Source of the DNA: Salvia splendens
Taxonomy: Eukaryota > Streptophyta > Magnoliopsida > Lamiales > Lamiaceae
DNA length: 64,000 nucleotides
Assembly: GCF_004379255.2 (NCBI RefSeq)
Contig: NC_056046.1
Coordinates: forward strand, 11,346,001-11,410,000
Direction: 5' to 3'
The translations under genes and the position numbers were made by a program. Shown piece by piece: positions 10,143-22,264 of the stretch. Below the pieces are notes generated by a model. That model was not told the DNA's origin. It was given only the letters and a program-made list of their open reading frames with translations, and did no database searches. Numbering within the stretch: the first letter of the stretch is position 1; each line of letters begins with the position of its first letter.

Positions 10143-10692
10143 TTCACTACTTGGACTAATAAGGCAATTTTCTTTGGGTTATTTCAATCTTGGACTAATA
10201 AGGCAATTTTCTTTGGGTTTTTTTTTTTTTTTGATAGATTTAGCCTTATTTCAATATGTTTCAGCACTAGATGACTGCACAATTTATCACATGATTGATC
10301 ACCTGTTCCCTTTGAACAAGAAACATAATTCAAGATACCCCTAAATTATCTATGCATTATCTATCCAATGACAAATGTGGCACTAGAATCAATGATTTAA
10401 ACATGACTTCGAGTAGGAAACATTGATAGTGAATAAATTATAAAGAAAATTGTAGAGATTCTTGCTCTTTGCTATCGGGAACCATCAGCAAAATAAAAGA
10501 ATAGATGTTTCTTATTCAAAAAACAACTTATGAATACCTGTCAGTCCTCATTGCTATGCAATAGTGCATCATTCAACTGAGGAGAGAAAAAGGGGGATTC
10601 TTAGTTCCCATACTCTTGAGCAAAACCAATTTCCACAAAAAGCCTAAACACTAATGCAATTGCATACAGGAAGAATTTGAAGTATTTTGATT
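10143..10692. other. Spacer between two convergent genes, with a 39-bp tandem duplication
   Basis: A unit starting TTGGACTAATAAGGCAATTT is present at 10151 and again at 10190 (period 39), directly after the iron transporter stop, presumably in its 3' UTR. A T-run follows. The rest should hold the 3' UTR of the heat-shock factor on the other strand; no further feature was seen. Confidence 0.6.
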
Positions 10693-11875
10693 TTAGCTCA
10701 TTTCAGAAGTTAGGGACCCCATTTGTCTAGTTAAAACTTCAACTTTTTCAGAGCTTTCCAACTTTGTAGCTTCAATCATCTCATTCTGGTATTCATTGCT
10801 ACCATCAGCTGAGCCATCTGAGTTCTCAGATTCATCGGGCTGGAATGCCAATCCAAACTGGACCCCAGAGTCGGTACAACCCTCACCTCCAGACCCAAGA
10901 GGAACTTTGTTTTCTGTCAATGAATAGGGCAAAAGCATCTGGTCCATAACTGTGTCGTTTTCAGGTGCATCTGGAAGAATAATTTGGCTCTCATCCTTTG
11001 GATCCGGGCCTAACAAAAAGTCGGCATCCATCAGAAAATCTCTCATTTCATCGGAAGCGAAATCAATTTCCATAAAATTTTCGTAATCAAAGGCATCTGT
11101 CGTGCATTCAGGCGTCGTAGGTGCATCTTTAGGCGGCTGATACTTGACTATCGTTCCATCGTAGGGAGTTGGTTCACAATCATCGTCCATGACTTCACTC
11201 AGTTTAGTTTTTCCAGTTTCAGCCATACGCCAACTGTTCTCTTTCGGCTGGAAAAACTGAGCCATGATTTCGGGGCTTTGCATAGCCATGACAATGAAAG
11301 AAAGCATCTGCTGCTGGTTTTTCTCCATGCCTTTCAATTGTTCGGCCAAAAGTAGCATTTTACTCCGTGAAGTCTGCTGGTGCAGTCTTACGTTTGTCAA
11401 CTCCTGCGTTAAAGCATTTCTATCACTTTTGAGACTCTGGACTTCTTTCCACAGGGCCAGTCTCTTGTCCTCTTCAGGATGTAGAGCAGGCTCTGGGTCT
11501 TTCTGTTGCGAAGATTTGTTCTGCACCAGATTGTGACTATGCTTTCTTCGAACAATGTTCTTCAGCAAATGCTTCTGCCCTTTCAAGAAGGCCTCATTAG
11601 CGAATTGCCAGTTGTCAGTGTCGATTTTCCTGAAACCCTGGTTTGGTTTAAGATCATAAAAAGTCAGTGCAGAGAACATATTGAATCATCCCTGCAACTA
11701 ATGCAGGGTTGCAAACTATTTCCTCAATTGAAACAAATGACTGCAAAATCAAGACACAACTGAAAAACAATGCACACTCTCCATTTTAACCAACATCTTT
11801 GTAATTGGATGGAAACAGGAGATCTATTCTTAGGAACCATGTGAGGGTGTAGCACTACCGCAGAGAAAATAAGAG

Positions 11876-11906
<31 letters not shown>

Positions 11907-12983
11907 CTTTTCTTAGCACTAATTTTTCAACAAATTGCCCAACAGTTTGACACAAACTTGAAAACAGAAAGAATCTAGTGTACAATGGGACTTGCTATAA
12001 TGCAGAGCAGAGCATATTCCAACTAGTAACTGAATGAATGAGGGCTTCTAATACACAATACTCAATTCTCAGGTAGGGGCATTCTAAAATGGATGCTCTC
12101 CCAAGATGAAGTCTCGAGCAAACAAGTGAGCGATATCCCTTTGCCTCGAGAATAACAAAGAAATATAATTATACTTTAAGTACTCAGACCTCCTCATATG
12201 TAGTGCAGGAATCAGAGGAAAACCCAAACCAGATACCCAATAAGTTCAAAACGATGTTGTCAAGTTCAGGAGGATGTGGCAACAATTCTCATCATTAGTT
12301 CAGTTCATTATACTTCATTTTGAAGTGTATACCCATCATTTAAACTAACCACTAACGATTCCACAAATACATCTCAAGTTCTTGAGATTTTAAGACAGCT
12401 AGGTATCACCATAGTGTCACCAAACCAGAAACATATTTCTACTTATGCCAGGGTTTCCTACAAATGCATTTCCCCTATCCAAATATATAATTATACATAC
12501 TTCATAACTAAAAAAAATCAACATAGATCAATCTCACAATCGAAATAGCAAATAAAAATTCCCAATTGGCCTTGCCCTGGTGGTCACTGGTCAGTTCAAT
12601 AGTTTTAGTTATACATATGAAACAAAACATAATCATCACAACTTCCATCGAGATTTAAAGCACAGCACGTCAACACACCATCATTCACAAACACATAGCA
12701 GAATAATTCAATTAATTTTTTTTTAAAAAAACAATCAAAAGGAGGGTAGGATAAAAGAGAATCTCACATAGATATTGAGCTGACGGACGAAGCTGGAGAA
12801 ATTACTGTGCTTGAAATACTTGGGCAGTAGCTGGGAAGAAAATTTGGATTCATCCCATATAATAAAGCTGTCATTGGAGTCGCTCCATGAAATCAACGCG
12901 TCCGTAGACTCATCGTTCACCATCTCGTAGCATTTAACCAAGAAAGGCGGCAGCGACGTCCCATTCTCCACCGATTTCACCAT
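10693..12983 (-). CDS. HSFA8: Class A heat-shock transcription factor, A8-like, 386 aa
   Basis: Coding exons: 12983-12768 and 11637-10693. The 1130-base intron splits the DNA-binding domain after QLNIY, the conserved HSF intron site. The factor binds heat-shock elements as a trimer. The DNA-binding domain occupies about residues 10-105 ([50 protein letters not shown]). The HR-A/B coiled coil at about 125-205 is long, with the extra heptads that mark class A. A basic run RRKHS follows the DNA-binding domain. An AHA-type activation motif is in [15 protein letters not shown] leucine-rich export-like signal, LTRQMGSL, ends the protein. The MVKS start and this C-terminus resemble subclass A8; A4 or A5 is the alternative, so the class is sure but the subclass is not. 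The intron contains an (ACAAA)n run near 11880. Confidence 0.92.
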
Positions 12984-14102
12984 AATTCAATCAAACCTAT
13001 CAGAAAAAAAGGAAAAGAAAAATTCTAGATATCTAGCTCCGAATCCGACGATTTTAGCAGAATCGAATCTCACCGAGGAACACACCTTCAAATATTGTGT
13101 TTCAATTTCAAAGAAGATATGTGCAGATATAAATGAAGAAGACGAATATGTGTTTTGCTTGGTCAGGAAGGTGAAAGAATATGCGGAAGAAGTTGGGTTT
13201 TTAAAGGGAAAAATCTTCAGTTAGAAATAGGGTACCGACTTCAAGTCATCTCGATGGAAAGCGCAAGCAAGGCCATTCGCATCAAAATTTATTGTTTGTG
13301 TAAAATCAATACAGTATTTTACTATTGCTAGTTGGTGTATTTAGTAGCAATTATCTTTGCATAAATTCAGATAATTTAGTCAATAATTTAAAAAAAAAAC
13401 AACTTACTGTATTTTCCTCTTGGATTTCTTCATTCTCATGGGATACTAAATTTCAGATATAATTATGTACATTGCAAAACTTGGTACTATAGCATAACAA
13501 GCTTTGTATTTGATGTGTTTCAATGTATTATTTATATATTTAGATAATTAGATTAAAATATAATATACTCCATATCTGTAGAAATACGCGTGACATAAAA
13601 ATTTCATTAATCCAAGGAGGAAATTCTGTGTAGCTAGAGGAATTGAACTTAAAAAAAGTTCGAAACTCGATTCTGATAATTGTAAATTATTAATTGCAGA
13701 ACAACAACAATTGAAATATTGTACTCTCGTAGAGGGCTAGGACTGGACATAATTTAATGGACTAGGTCAAGATTTAAAGCAACGCCGGCTGATCTAACAA
13801 ATAAAATGACGATTTAAAAAAGAATAAACCCAAAATATTTAATAACTATAGACTATACTAGTAATTGAAGTAAGTGGAGTAAAGAAAGCCTAAATTTAAA
13901 AATTATTGATTTTGTTAATAAAATTTGTTTAAAATTTATATAATCGCAATTTCATTTATAAAATATTGACTCTTTTGATAATATTTTCTAAATTTATAAC
14001 TTATTGAGTTTGTCAATAAAATTTTCAAAATATGTAATTATTGATTTTGGTAACAAAATTAAATTCTCACGCTTCATTGATTTGAATATTTTCAAAGACA
14101 TG
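12984..14102. other. Upstream region of the heat-shock factor gene
   Basis: The first 200 bases are likely 5' UTR and promoter. The remainder is AT-rich. I see no clear heat-shock element cluster and no gene. Confidence 0.5.
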
Positions 14103-14107
14103 AGGCT

Positions 14108-14609
14108 TGTCAAATTTTGATCACGGTGAAAATCAGAGATGAAACATGAAGAACAAGCATGGGCGGACCCATGTGTATTGGGGGAGCTTAAGCCCTCAAT
14201 GAATAATTTTTTACAGTTTTTTTCTACTAATTATATTTAAAATTTCTTCAAATTTAGTGTAAATTATAATGTAAAAGCCCCTACAAATTATCTAAATTAC
14301 TCAAAAATATACTTTAAAATAAAATTTATAAATCTCAGCCCCTATCATTATATATTTCTGCGTCCGCCCCTGAGAACAAGAGAGGAAAAGAAGAAGATGT
14401 TGCTGCCATTGATGGAGAATATTTACAGAGATGAAAAGAACCAAAACTTCACTATGGACTACATTTTGTCAAGTTGTTTTACAATGAACCATGGAGTGCC
14501 TATATATAGCTAATCAACTAACCGACTAACCGCCTTCCTAACTAATTCATAACGGCTAGTCCACGCCATACTTCGAGCTGCCATCTTCGAGCTGCATGCC
14601 TCTCTAATA
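14108..14609 (-). repeat. 3' LTR of the short LTR element, split by a MITE
   Basis: Matches 15400-15678 along its length except for the 223-base insertion (215-bp MITE plus 8-bp target copy). The element strand begins TATTAGAG and ends TTTGACA, so the usual TG start is TA here. Confidence 0.88.
14158..14372. mobile_element. hAT-type MITE, 215 bp
   Basis: Terminal inverted repeats are CATGGGCGGAC on the left and CAGGGGCGGAC on the inverted right. An 8-bp target duplication AGAACAAG is present at 14150-14157 and 14373-14380. The uninterrupted target is visible in the other LTR near 15445. The 8-bp duplication and CAGGGGCGG ends are typical of hAT non-autonomous elements. AT-rich core. Confidence 0.9.
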
Positions 14610-14620
14610 GCCCCCCTCAA
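14610..14620 (-). other. Polypurine tract of the short LTR element
   Basis: The minus strand reads TTGAGGGGGGC immediately before the 3' LTR, the expected position for plus-strand priming. Confidence 0.7.
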
Positions 14621-15387
14621 GATGGAAGCATATCAAATGCGAACATCTTGACAAAAACATATCTGATGACTCCTGAAACGGCTCCTGCCGTTGCTCCAAA
14701 AAAACTTTCTGATCTGCTGCGTGCTGCACACTTGCTGCAGGAAGAAGACGAGCTGCTGCACATACTCTTTGCAACCAGAAAACTGCACTTGTTGCAGGCT
14801 GCTCTTTCTCACAAAACCGAAAACAAGTGGAGAAACATATCTCCATAGAAAGTAATGAGCTAGGATCATACAAATCCAGCTAACACAAAAACAGAAACAG
14901 ATTCACCGATACAATCGGAGGAAAACAAAGAGAGATTCAGAGATTAGATTTCGACAGAAACTCAAAGCCGAAGAGAGAAAGATTGAACCGATTCAACCGA
15001 TTCAAAAAGGAGAAGAAATAGATCGTGAACACATAGATTCACAAACAATACCTGACGATTTTCGTCGGTAAAACTGAGAGAAATATTGAGAAAACCGAAT
15101 CAATCGGTGATAAGACGGAAAAACGGTGAGAAACGTCGATCCAAAAAAAATAAATCTAAAGAACTCCGTCGATGCGGCGGAGATGATTTGAAGAACACCA
15201 TGTCAAATGTTGATCATGGTAACAAATCGGCGAAAATTAACACCGAACAACAAACAAGAGATAAAATCGAATTAAATCGGCGATCGGCTGAAACGCCGAA
15301 CAGAGAACTTGAATCGAACTGATTCAAAAAATGAAAAGAAAAAACAGAGATATAGATCGAGAATCAGAGTGATATGCGGAAGATTTT

Positions 15388-15399
15388 GCTCTGATACCA
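15388..15399 (-). other. Primer binding site (initiator tRNA-Met type)
   Basis: The minus strand reads TGGTATCAGAGC, directly adjoining the 5' LTR. This is the standard tRNA-iMet site of plant LTR elements. Confidence 0.9.
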
Positions 15400-15678
15400 T
15401 GTCAAATTTTGATCACGGTGAAAATCAGAGATGAAACATGAAGAACAAGAGAGGAAAAGAAGAAGATGTTGCTGCCATTGATGGAGAATATTTACAGAGA
15501 TGAAAAGAACCGAAACTTCACTATGGACTACATTTTGTCAAGTTGTTTTACAATGAACCATGGAATGCCTATATATAGCTAATCAACTAACCGACTAACC
15601 GCCTTCCTAACTAATTCATAACAGCTAGTCCACGTCATACTTCGAGCTGCCATCTTCGAGCTGCATGCCTCTCTAATA
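15400..15678 (-). repeat. 5' LTR of the short LTR element, 279 bp
   Basis: Intact copy. A CTATATATAG box near 15570 could serve as TATA for the minus-strand transcript. Confidence 0.88.
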
Positions 15679-15810
15679 AGGCTTTTTACATGTATATATA
15701 GCCAAGGCATTTGGCTTTTCAGATGCTGTAATTGTTGGTGTGTAGATAATACCCCGTAAGTAGTAATAGTTGAGTTTTTCCAAATTCTCCACTGAGCCTT
15801 ATAAATAGTA

Positions 15811-15989
15811 CTCCCTCCGTCCCGGACTACTCGCACTTTTCCTTTTCGACACGGAGATTAAGGAATGAGTGTATAGCAAAGTCAACAATTGCGACTGTAG
15901 GTGATAATTTTTACTAAAAATGGAAAGAGTGCAAATAACTTGGGACGCCCAGAAAGGAAATAAGTGCAAGTAGTCCGGGACGGAGGGAG
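15811..15989. mobile_element. Stowaway MITE, 179 bp
   Basis: TA flanks both ends. Near-perfect inverted ends: CTCCCTCCGTCCCGGACTAC at both termini. Confidence 0.88.
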
Positions 15990-17238
15990 TAATACACATG
16001 AGTTTTTAAAAAGAGAAACACATCACATTATACTTTATCTTCCAAAAACTTACTAGTGTTTGCATGACACATATTCATCACTCAACCTCTATAGGATAGG
16101 AGCATTGTTTGTTTGGTTTTCATAATTCTGTCAATTTTTGTCTAGTAAAATCTGAGCCCAATAAAATGGTGAGAGCAACCAATAAATTTGGAGTGGAACT
16201 GTGGAAAGTTTTGTTGGAGAAGAAGGCAATGGTGTTGAAGCTGGAAAGCTTTGGTGGAGAAGAATGAAGAATTGGGGAAATGTTATACTCCTGTTAAATG
16301 AATAGCGAAGGTCATCAAAGTAATAAAATAGCGTCATTTAATTTCATGAAATGCCGGCTAAATCCACATAAATATACAAACAAGCCACATAAAATCCAAT
16401 CATTGAAAATTACTAATAGGAGTATTTATTATGAACCTTAATCTTATTTACATTGTTATACTTTCGTGCAAATTGTGTAACATTGTAAGTACCAATATTA
16501 CACAAAATTGTTGGTGTAAGGCTTAATAGTAAAAACTAGTACTACTAATATGTTCAATTTTTTTTTACATACATATTTTCTTCTCTTTTCATTTGACATT
16601 TAAGTAAGAGGAGTGTAATGACGATAGAAATTCGTGTTACTGTCTATAGAACGACTTGAATTGCCATTTATTAGGAGTAATTAATATAGAAAGTGACAGT
16701 CACGCACCAACAGAGTATTGTTTCTATTAGCGAACTCCAGCTAATAATCTCTAATTTCATTGTGTAATCACTCTAATTTAATTAATTATAATTAAACACC
16801 AAATGTGACTAGTAATATAATGGCGAGAGGGCTCGTAATTACCATATGGTCCCAAACCTCCTACAGCTAACTTAAAGCTTAGTTAACATATCCTGTAAAT
16901 AGCGGAGGACATCAAAGTAATTTCGACCACGGATCCATGTCAATGTAGAGTTACTGCTCCAACCGGATATAACAAACCGTAGAGAATGAGGTTGGTTCAC
17001 TCAGCGTGAACCTGAAACAGCGACATCACATTTAGTTACCACACACGTTGAAAAATGACCGAATTGTCCCCAGACAAACGCAAAACGGCCCACTTCTTTC
17101 CCGCCCTCGTGAGGCCATTTCAGTAAATTCAAAAAATTAAGAATTCAAGCGCCACTGCTCCACTAGAATCAAATTTCCCAACACACGAAAATCGCAGTTT
17201 TTTTCTTCTCTTGTTCTTCCACTTCACCGCTTTCATCG
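15990..17238. other. Upstream region of the MS1-like gene
   Basis: AT-rich. No gene or transposon was recognised. The last 150 bases before the ATG are pyrimidine-rich and are probably the 5' UTR. Confidence 0.45.
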
Positions 17239-19177
17239 ATGGCGTCGATTGTTTTGAGAAAACCTAGCAATATGAGAAAAAACAGGATCAATCCTGAGAA
17301 ACTCTTCTTGTACGACAATTTCGCCTTCCCAGATTTCGTGAAGAAGGCGCTGTCGGGAGCCTTCAGAGACAACATTCGAGTTTTTCTTCATGATTTCGCA
17401 GAGATTCAAAACTACTGCGTCAACGGAATGCCGGTTTGGTGCACTTTTTTGTTCACTGAGAACGACGTCGTCTGCCCGCTCTACACTGTGGAAGAAACCG
17501 TTCAGGGCTCTCCTACCCCCTTCTGCAATTACTGTGAATTATCAGGTTTTTCGATTTGGTTTCAGTGATTCTAATTCACTTTTTTTCTTCGTCTCATAAT
17601 TGCATCACTATTTCATTTGTTTGCATGATTAACTCAATTTCTTCATCAGCAAGTTCCTTTTGATGATCTATTGCAGTTGAATTTTATCTCCTTTGTCACT
17701 TGATTTGTTTATGCAGGTTGGGGTCACCATTTTGTTTGCAAGAGAAAGTACCATTTTATAATTCCGGCAAAAGCTGATTGGAATGAGCCGTTGGATGGGG
17801 ATTTTGCTGAACTTGAGAGCCTTAAATTATACGGACTGGTTCACTGCAACGGATTCGGGCATCTCGTCTGCATCCACGGTTTGAGATACAACTTTAATTT
17901 CTTTGGTGCAGAGGATAGTATGGAATTCTGGGATCGTCTTTGCACCCTTCTTAGAGTCAGGTTTACTTTTCTTCAACATTATTTGCTTACCTAATTCATG
18001 TTATTGTCGACCTTCAAATTTGAATCGAAACATCTGCAGGAGCATTTCGGCCGATCATGTATCGAGGAGAGGTTCGGTTGAGCTTAATTTGATCCACGGC
18101 ATAGCATACGGGAAATCGTGGCTAGCTAAATGGGGCTACAGATTTAATGGCGAAATCACAGAGGAAAAACACAACGCAGCTATCCGATATCTGAGCAAAT
18201 TAAGCCTCGATCTAATTATCAGTATTTCCATGAGCAATCGGAATGCAAATAGGATCAAATCCATCATAGACGTGTACAGAAAATGCAGCACGAATCCACT
18301 CTCCACAATCAGTGATCTGCTTAAATTCATGCTGGCTCTCGATTCAAGAATCGGCATGGTCGCTAATGGCGCGCGTAAGCTTAATTTGGAAACAGGGGAA
18401 TCAATTCCGATGGGGTTCGAGAAGTTGGTGGATTCGATGAGGAAGAGCTGTAGGTGGCCTGCGAGGAGGCTTGAGCACGTGCTCCTCGTGATCGTTGATC
18501 TGTTGAAGGAGCACAAGAATGAGAATCTCGGGAGGGACTGTGGCTTGTCGCGTCAACAACTGAGAGATGGGGCGAGGAGGTCGATTGGGGACACTGGCTT
18601 GATTGACTTCGTGCTCAAGTCGATCAACTGTTTCAAGGTGGAGAATCAGATCATACGCCGTGCTACGAATCCATTATCCAGGTTGGCGGAGTTCAGCATT
18701 CAAGAATGCCCACGGAGCTATAATTTATCTGTAGATGTGTGGACTGTTTGTGAGAATGTGGTGGCAATGTGGCCGGAGACTAAGCTTATTCTTGAATGTG
18801 ATCACTTTGTCAAAGATTGGCCTATTGGGGGCAGGGTTGTGGGGCAGGGGTTGGTACTGGAGTGCAAGGTGCTGCCGAGCTTTGATGAGCTGGAGGGGCA
18901 GTTGGGGCGGCGCCTGTCGCCTGGTGAAGTGGTGGTGGTGAAGCCATGTATGACGGTAGCGGATCTTAAGATGGTGGCGCAGGGTGCTTTGAGGGATACT
19001 TACTGTGTGATGGATGAGTTTGAGGTAAGCCAGATTGGGGGGTTGAGGAAGATTGAGAATGATAAGGAGGTTGGCAGTGTGTTCGAGCTTGGGGCGCAGG
19101 TTTGGGTGAGGGGCGGTGGCTTGGACTTGGGCACACGCCTCAGGCACGAAGATGGAGGCTGGAAAATGAAGGGCTGA
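17239..19177 (+). CDS. MS1/MMD1-family protein lacking the C-terminal PHD finger, 562 aa
   Basis: Coding exons: 17239-17545, 17717-17960, 18040-19177; phases agree (563 codons with stop). Family members MALE STERILITY 1 and MMD1/DUET are nuclear regulators of pollen and tapetum development; the other Arabidopsis relatives are less studied. Family-typical stretches are AFRDNIRVFLHDFAEIQ, GMPVWCTFLF, PFCNYCELSGWGHHFVCKRK, LVHCNGFGHLVCIHG, FWDRLCTLLRVRSISADHVS and LIHGIAYGKSWLAKWGYRF. The C-terminal part VWVRGGGLDLGTRLRHEDGG is where relatives continue into the Cys/His PHD finger. Here a TGA follows seven codons after TRLRHEDGG, and the next 200 bases contain no cysteine-rich frame. About 100 residues are therefore missing compared with MS1-type proteins. 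Whether it is a functional short form or a truncated copy cannot be told. Confidence 0.85.
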
Positions 19178-22100
19178 AGGGAGGAGGAGGCTGTAGTACC
19201 ACGGTGTGTTTAGGCTGTGGAATTTGAATTTATGGATGTGAGAATGTAGATATGTAGGGAGAGTGAAATTTTGTAGGTATAATATGCAGATTGTGGTCTG
19301 ATATGGATATGTGGTAGCATCAGAGGCAGATCGGCAATGTGATGTTTTCTTTAATGTTCGTAGAATTGTAGCCTTGGTTTATCAATGTTATTAATATTTG
19401 AAAAATGAACTAAACAACTGTGTGGTGTCTTTGGAAATTTTGTAGTCTCCTACTCTCCTCATATATTAGAGCCTAGAGTTTGGGCCGGTTTGGTTTAGGC
19501 GGCTTAACAGATTAGCCCAATAGATACTCCATAAATTGGCCTGGTAAGTTTATAGTGATTGACAGCAAACAAAACTCACACACAAATTTTTTGTCAATCT
19601 TTCGTCAAATTTTGGTATTTACTGCAAACTCCATAAATTGGCCTGCTAAGTTTTACATTTTATTTATTATTTCCATGACAGGTCAATCACAATATTCGAC
19701 CAATGCATTCTTTATCCTACTTGGCACTACTAAATCAACGTGATTTTCTACGCAACTTTTTATCGTACTTGTCACGAACTTAAAATATAAGCTAATATAT
19801 CAAATCATTACACGGTTGCTCACATATAATAAATTTTTTGCCAAAGATATCTTATTTGGGGGTGGGTTGTGAAATAACAAACAAAATGTAAAGTTTATTA
19901 TATTTTAGACTAATTTTAAAATTAGTGAGAAATATCACATTTATTTACAGTTAGAGTTAATTATGATCGAATAATGTAAAAATATTAGTTATTAAGTCAT
20001 GGTTAAAATTTTCATTTATAATAGGATTTAATTTATAATTAGAATTGCATTACTAAGAGTCTCAGTGTAAAATTAATTTCATATTTTGGTACATAATCTT
20101 ATAATAAACCACATTTTTAATGATAAAATATATTTGATAAGGGTATACTATAATTTTATTTGAGGCGGTATTTTGTTTTACAGTTTAACTTTGTTTGCAG
20201 AATTAATTATGCAGTAAATAATCATTACGGATACTATTAAAAAATTAATGAACTCACTTATTTTATTGGCCATAGAAATAATTTTCCATTGCGCACATCT
20301 CATATAATGTTCAATAGACATTAATTAAAAGATTTTATTACTATAGTTCTATGAATAAAGTTAGTCATCGTAACTGTGTATAATTGTGGAAAAATGATTG
20401 TTTCAAAGATCCTCTTTAGCTGGAATTTATAATCATTACCCTGCTCTCCATTTCAATTTTAAGCCTCACTTTATCAACTGCTCTGCTAAGTAGTAGCACT
20501 ACCAGCATCGTTATAATATTATTTATATATATATATATATGCACATTTTTGTTGCTAAAACTAAAAGCAAACTTATGTGGTTCTTAAATCATCACTTTAT
20601 CTTCAACTAATTATTAATGCGCTGTTTAAGGATAACATGTAAATTCAAGAAATTTCTAATGAAATATCAATAATAATTACTATGTTTAATGATAAAGCAA
20701 AGTCAAATAATCCGCAGTTTAAAGCATAAATGAATCCATATTTGGATTGCTATTCAAGTTTGTATAAAAAAACCTGTGCTTCTTCTAAAAACCATTCAAA
20801 GAAATGCATTGTAGGAAATTTTTAAAAGTTTAATCTATAATGTCCAATGACAGATCCAGCTTGACTCAGTCTTTGGAGATGTCACCAACCTCGCTGTGTG
20901 GCAACTTTTCCGTTTACTTTCTGTTCTTCATGTGTCAACGCCTGTTGCACTGCTTCTATCTTTTGACGCCGATGACGACCTTTTTCACTGACAATCCATA
21001 CATTTCGTTTTCTAAATCCATCTCTCCCATGGATAATAAAACTTGTTTAAACTTTAAATGAGAGGCATGGTAAATGGAGTTCTATTAGGTACTTGAGATT
21101 GAAACGTCAAATTTCAATACCTATTTCGCATCTTGTTTATCGAATTCAATATATTTAGTTTCCTTTATTGTGATGTGATGATTAATTTAAGCGATCAATC
21201 AGATCACGAACACTATTGAACAATTATTCGGTAATTGAAACAACTTGATATTTGTATGGGTTGGAATTAATGTTTATACTATTAGAAATCTCAATAAAAT
21301 TATTACTAGTACAGATGTCCACTCATATACTCATGTAACGTGAAAAAATCATTTTACACATAACTAACAAACAATATTATGATCAATAAATTTTACTAGA
21401 TTTTGAAGACCAACACACTCTTTCATCTATCTAAAAAGACACAATAAAATTAGTTGGCCTCAGAAAAAAGTCATAAATGCAAACACCATTTCTGACTTGG
21501 AACTCAATTTGGTTACAAATCCAAAATACATCCACGCCTTTTCTAACCTTTTCATCTGCAATTGACATTAATACGAGGAGAAGTCTTCGATTTATGAATT
21601 ATGTCATAGTCATTTATTTGTTGAACAAGTTCTATGTCTCAATTTCCCTATATACAACCAACAAAAAGTTTGATAAAAGGAGTAAATTTAGCAATAAAGC
21701 TCTTAACGAAAAGCAAGCGGCGCCTCCACAGGCAACGGCCGAGATTGGCGGGACGACCATCGGCGGCACGCGGTGTGCCACCTGTCAACCAATGGTGCGT
21801 GGAAAAGTCTCGATCGAGTGGGACCCACTAAGAAATCCAACGGACACCGTGGCCTCTCTTCCCGCCAATAGCAGGTCGCGAAATCCATAATTGTGTGTGA
21901 ATAATAATTAATGTGAACATATATTCCTCAATTTATAGTAGCTTTTCTGTGTTTGCCTTTCAATAATCACTAATCATAGAAAAAATATTTATACACGATT
22001 TAATCACATTTTTACTCTCTCTCTCTTTAGATCATTTGATGTCTATTTCTCTCTCTAAATATCATTTGATTTACTTCCGCACTTTACACCTTTATATATC

Positions 22101-22264
22101 TTAATATCTATCTCGCTGCAATTCCTCCTCCATCTCTTTCGACTCTCCACTATCTTCTCCAATCTACTGATTCTTCACACTTCCCTCCGTTTTCTGCAAA
22201 ACAAAACATCAACACGCTTTCTTCAAGTTCCATCCAGAGAAATTCACTTCACAATATTCAGAAA
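19178..22264. other. 3.1-kb AT-rich spacer upstream of PLATZ
   Basis: No gene supported. A 26-base segment with CCATAAATTGGCCTG occurs at 19526 and 19628 (period 102). A (TA)n run lies at about 20523-20540. A GC-richer patch at 21715-21890 gives short open frames without family resemblance. From about 22010 the sequence is CT-rich, fitting the promoter and 5' UTR of the PLATZ gene. Confidence 0.5.

Larger units (their letters stand above)
14108..15678 (-). mobile_element. Short non-coding LTR retrotransposon (TRIM/LARD-like) with nested MITE
   Basis: Two LTRs flank a 790-bp interior. A 5-bp target duplication AGGCT sits at 14103-14107 and 15679-15683. Without the nested insert the left LTR is 279 bp, exactly the length of the right one, with 4 mismatches (about 1.4%). 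The primer site TGGTATCAGAGC (complement of initiator tRNA-Met) at 15388-15399 touches the right LTR, and a G-run at 14610-14620 touches the left LTR, so the element reads on the minus strand. The interior has no gag or pol; the small open frames in it are short and unlike known proteins. It must rely on a partner element, probably Ty1/copia type judging from the primer site and short LTR. Confidence 0.88.

Noticed and set aside
15086..15322. 78-residue basic frame in the short LTR element
   Set aside because: On the strand opposite to the element's transcription and without resemblance to Gag or a nucleic-acid-binding domain; likely chance.
21477..21890. 137-residue plus-strand frame upstream of PLATZ
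   Set aside because: No recognisable domain, low-complexity AT-rich start, overlapped by equally long frames in other phases; probably promoter DNA.
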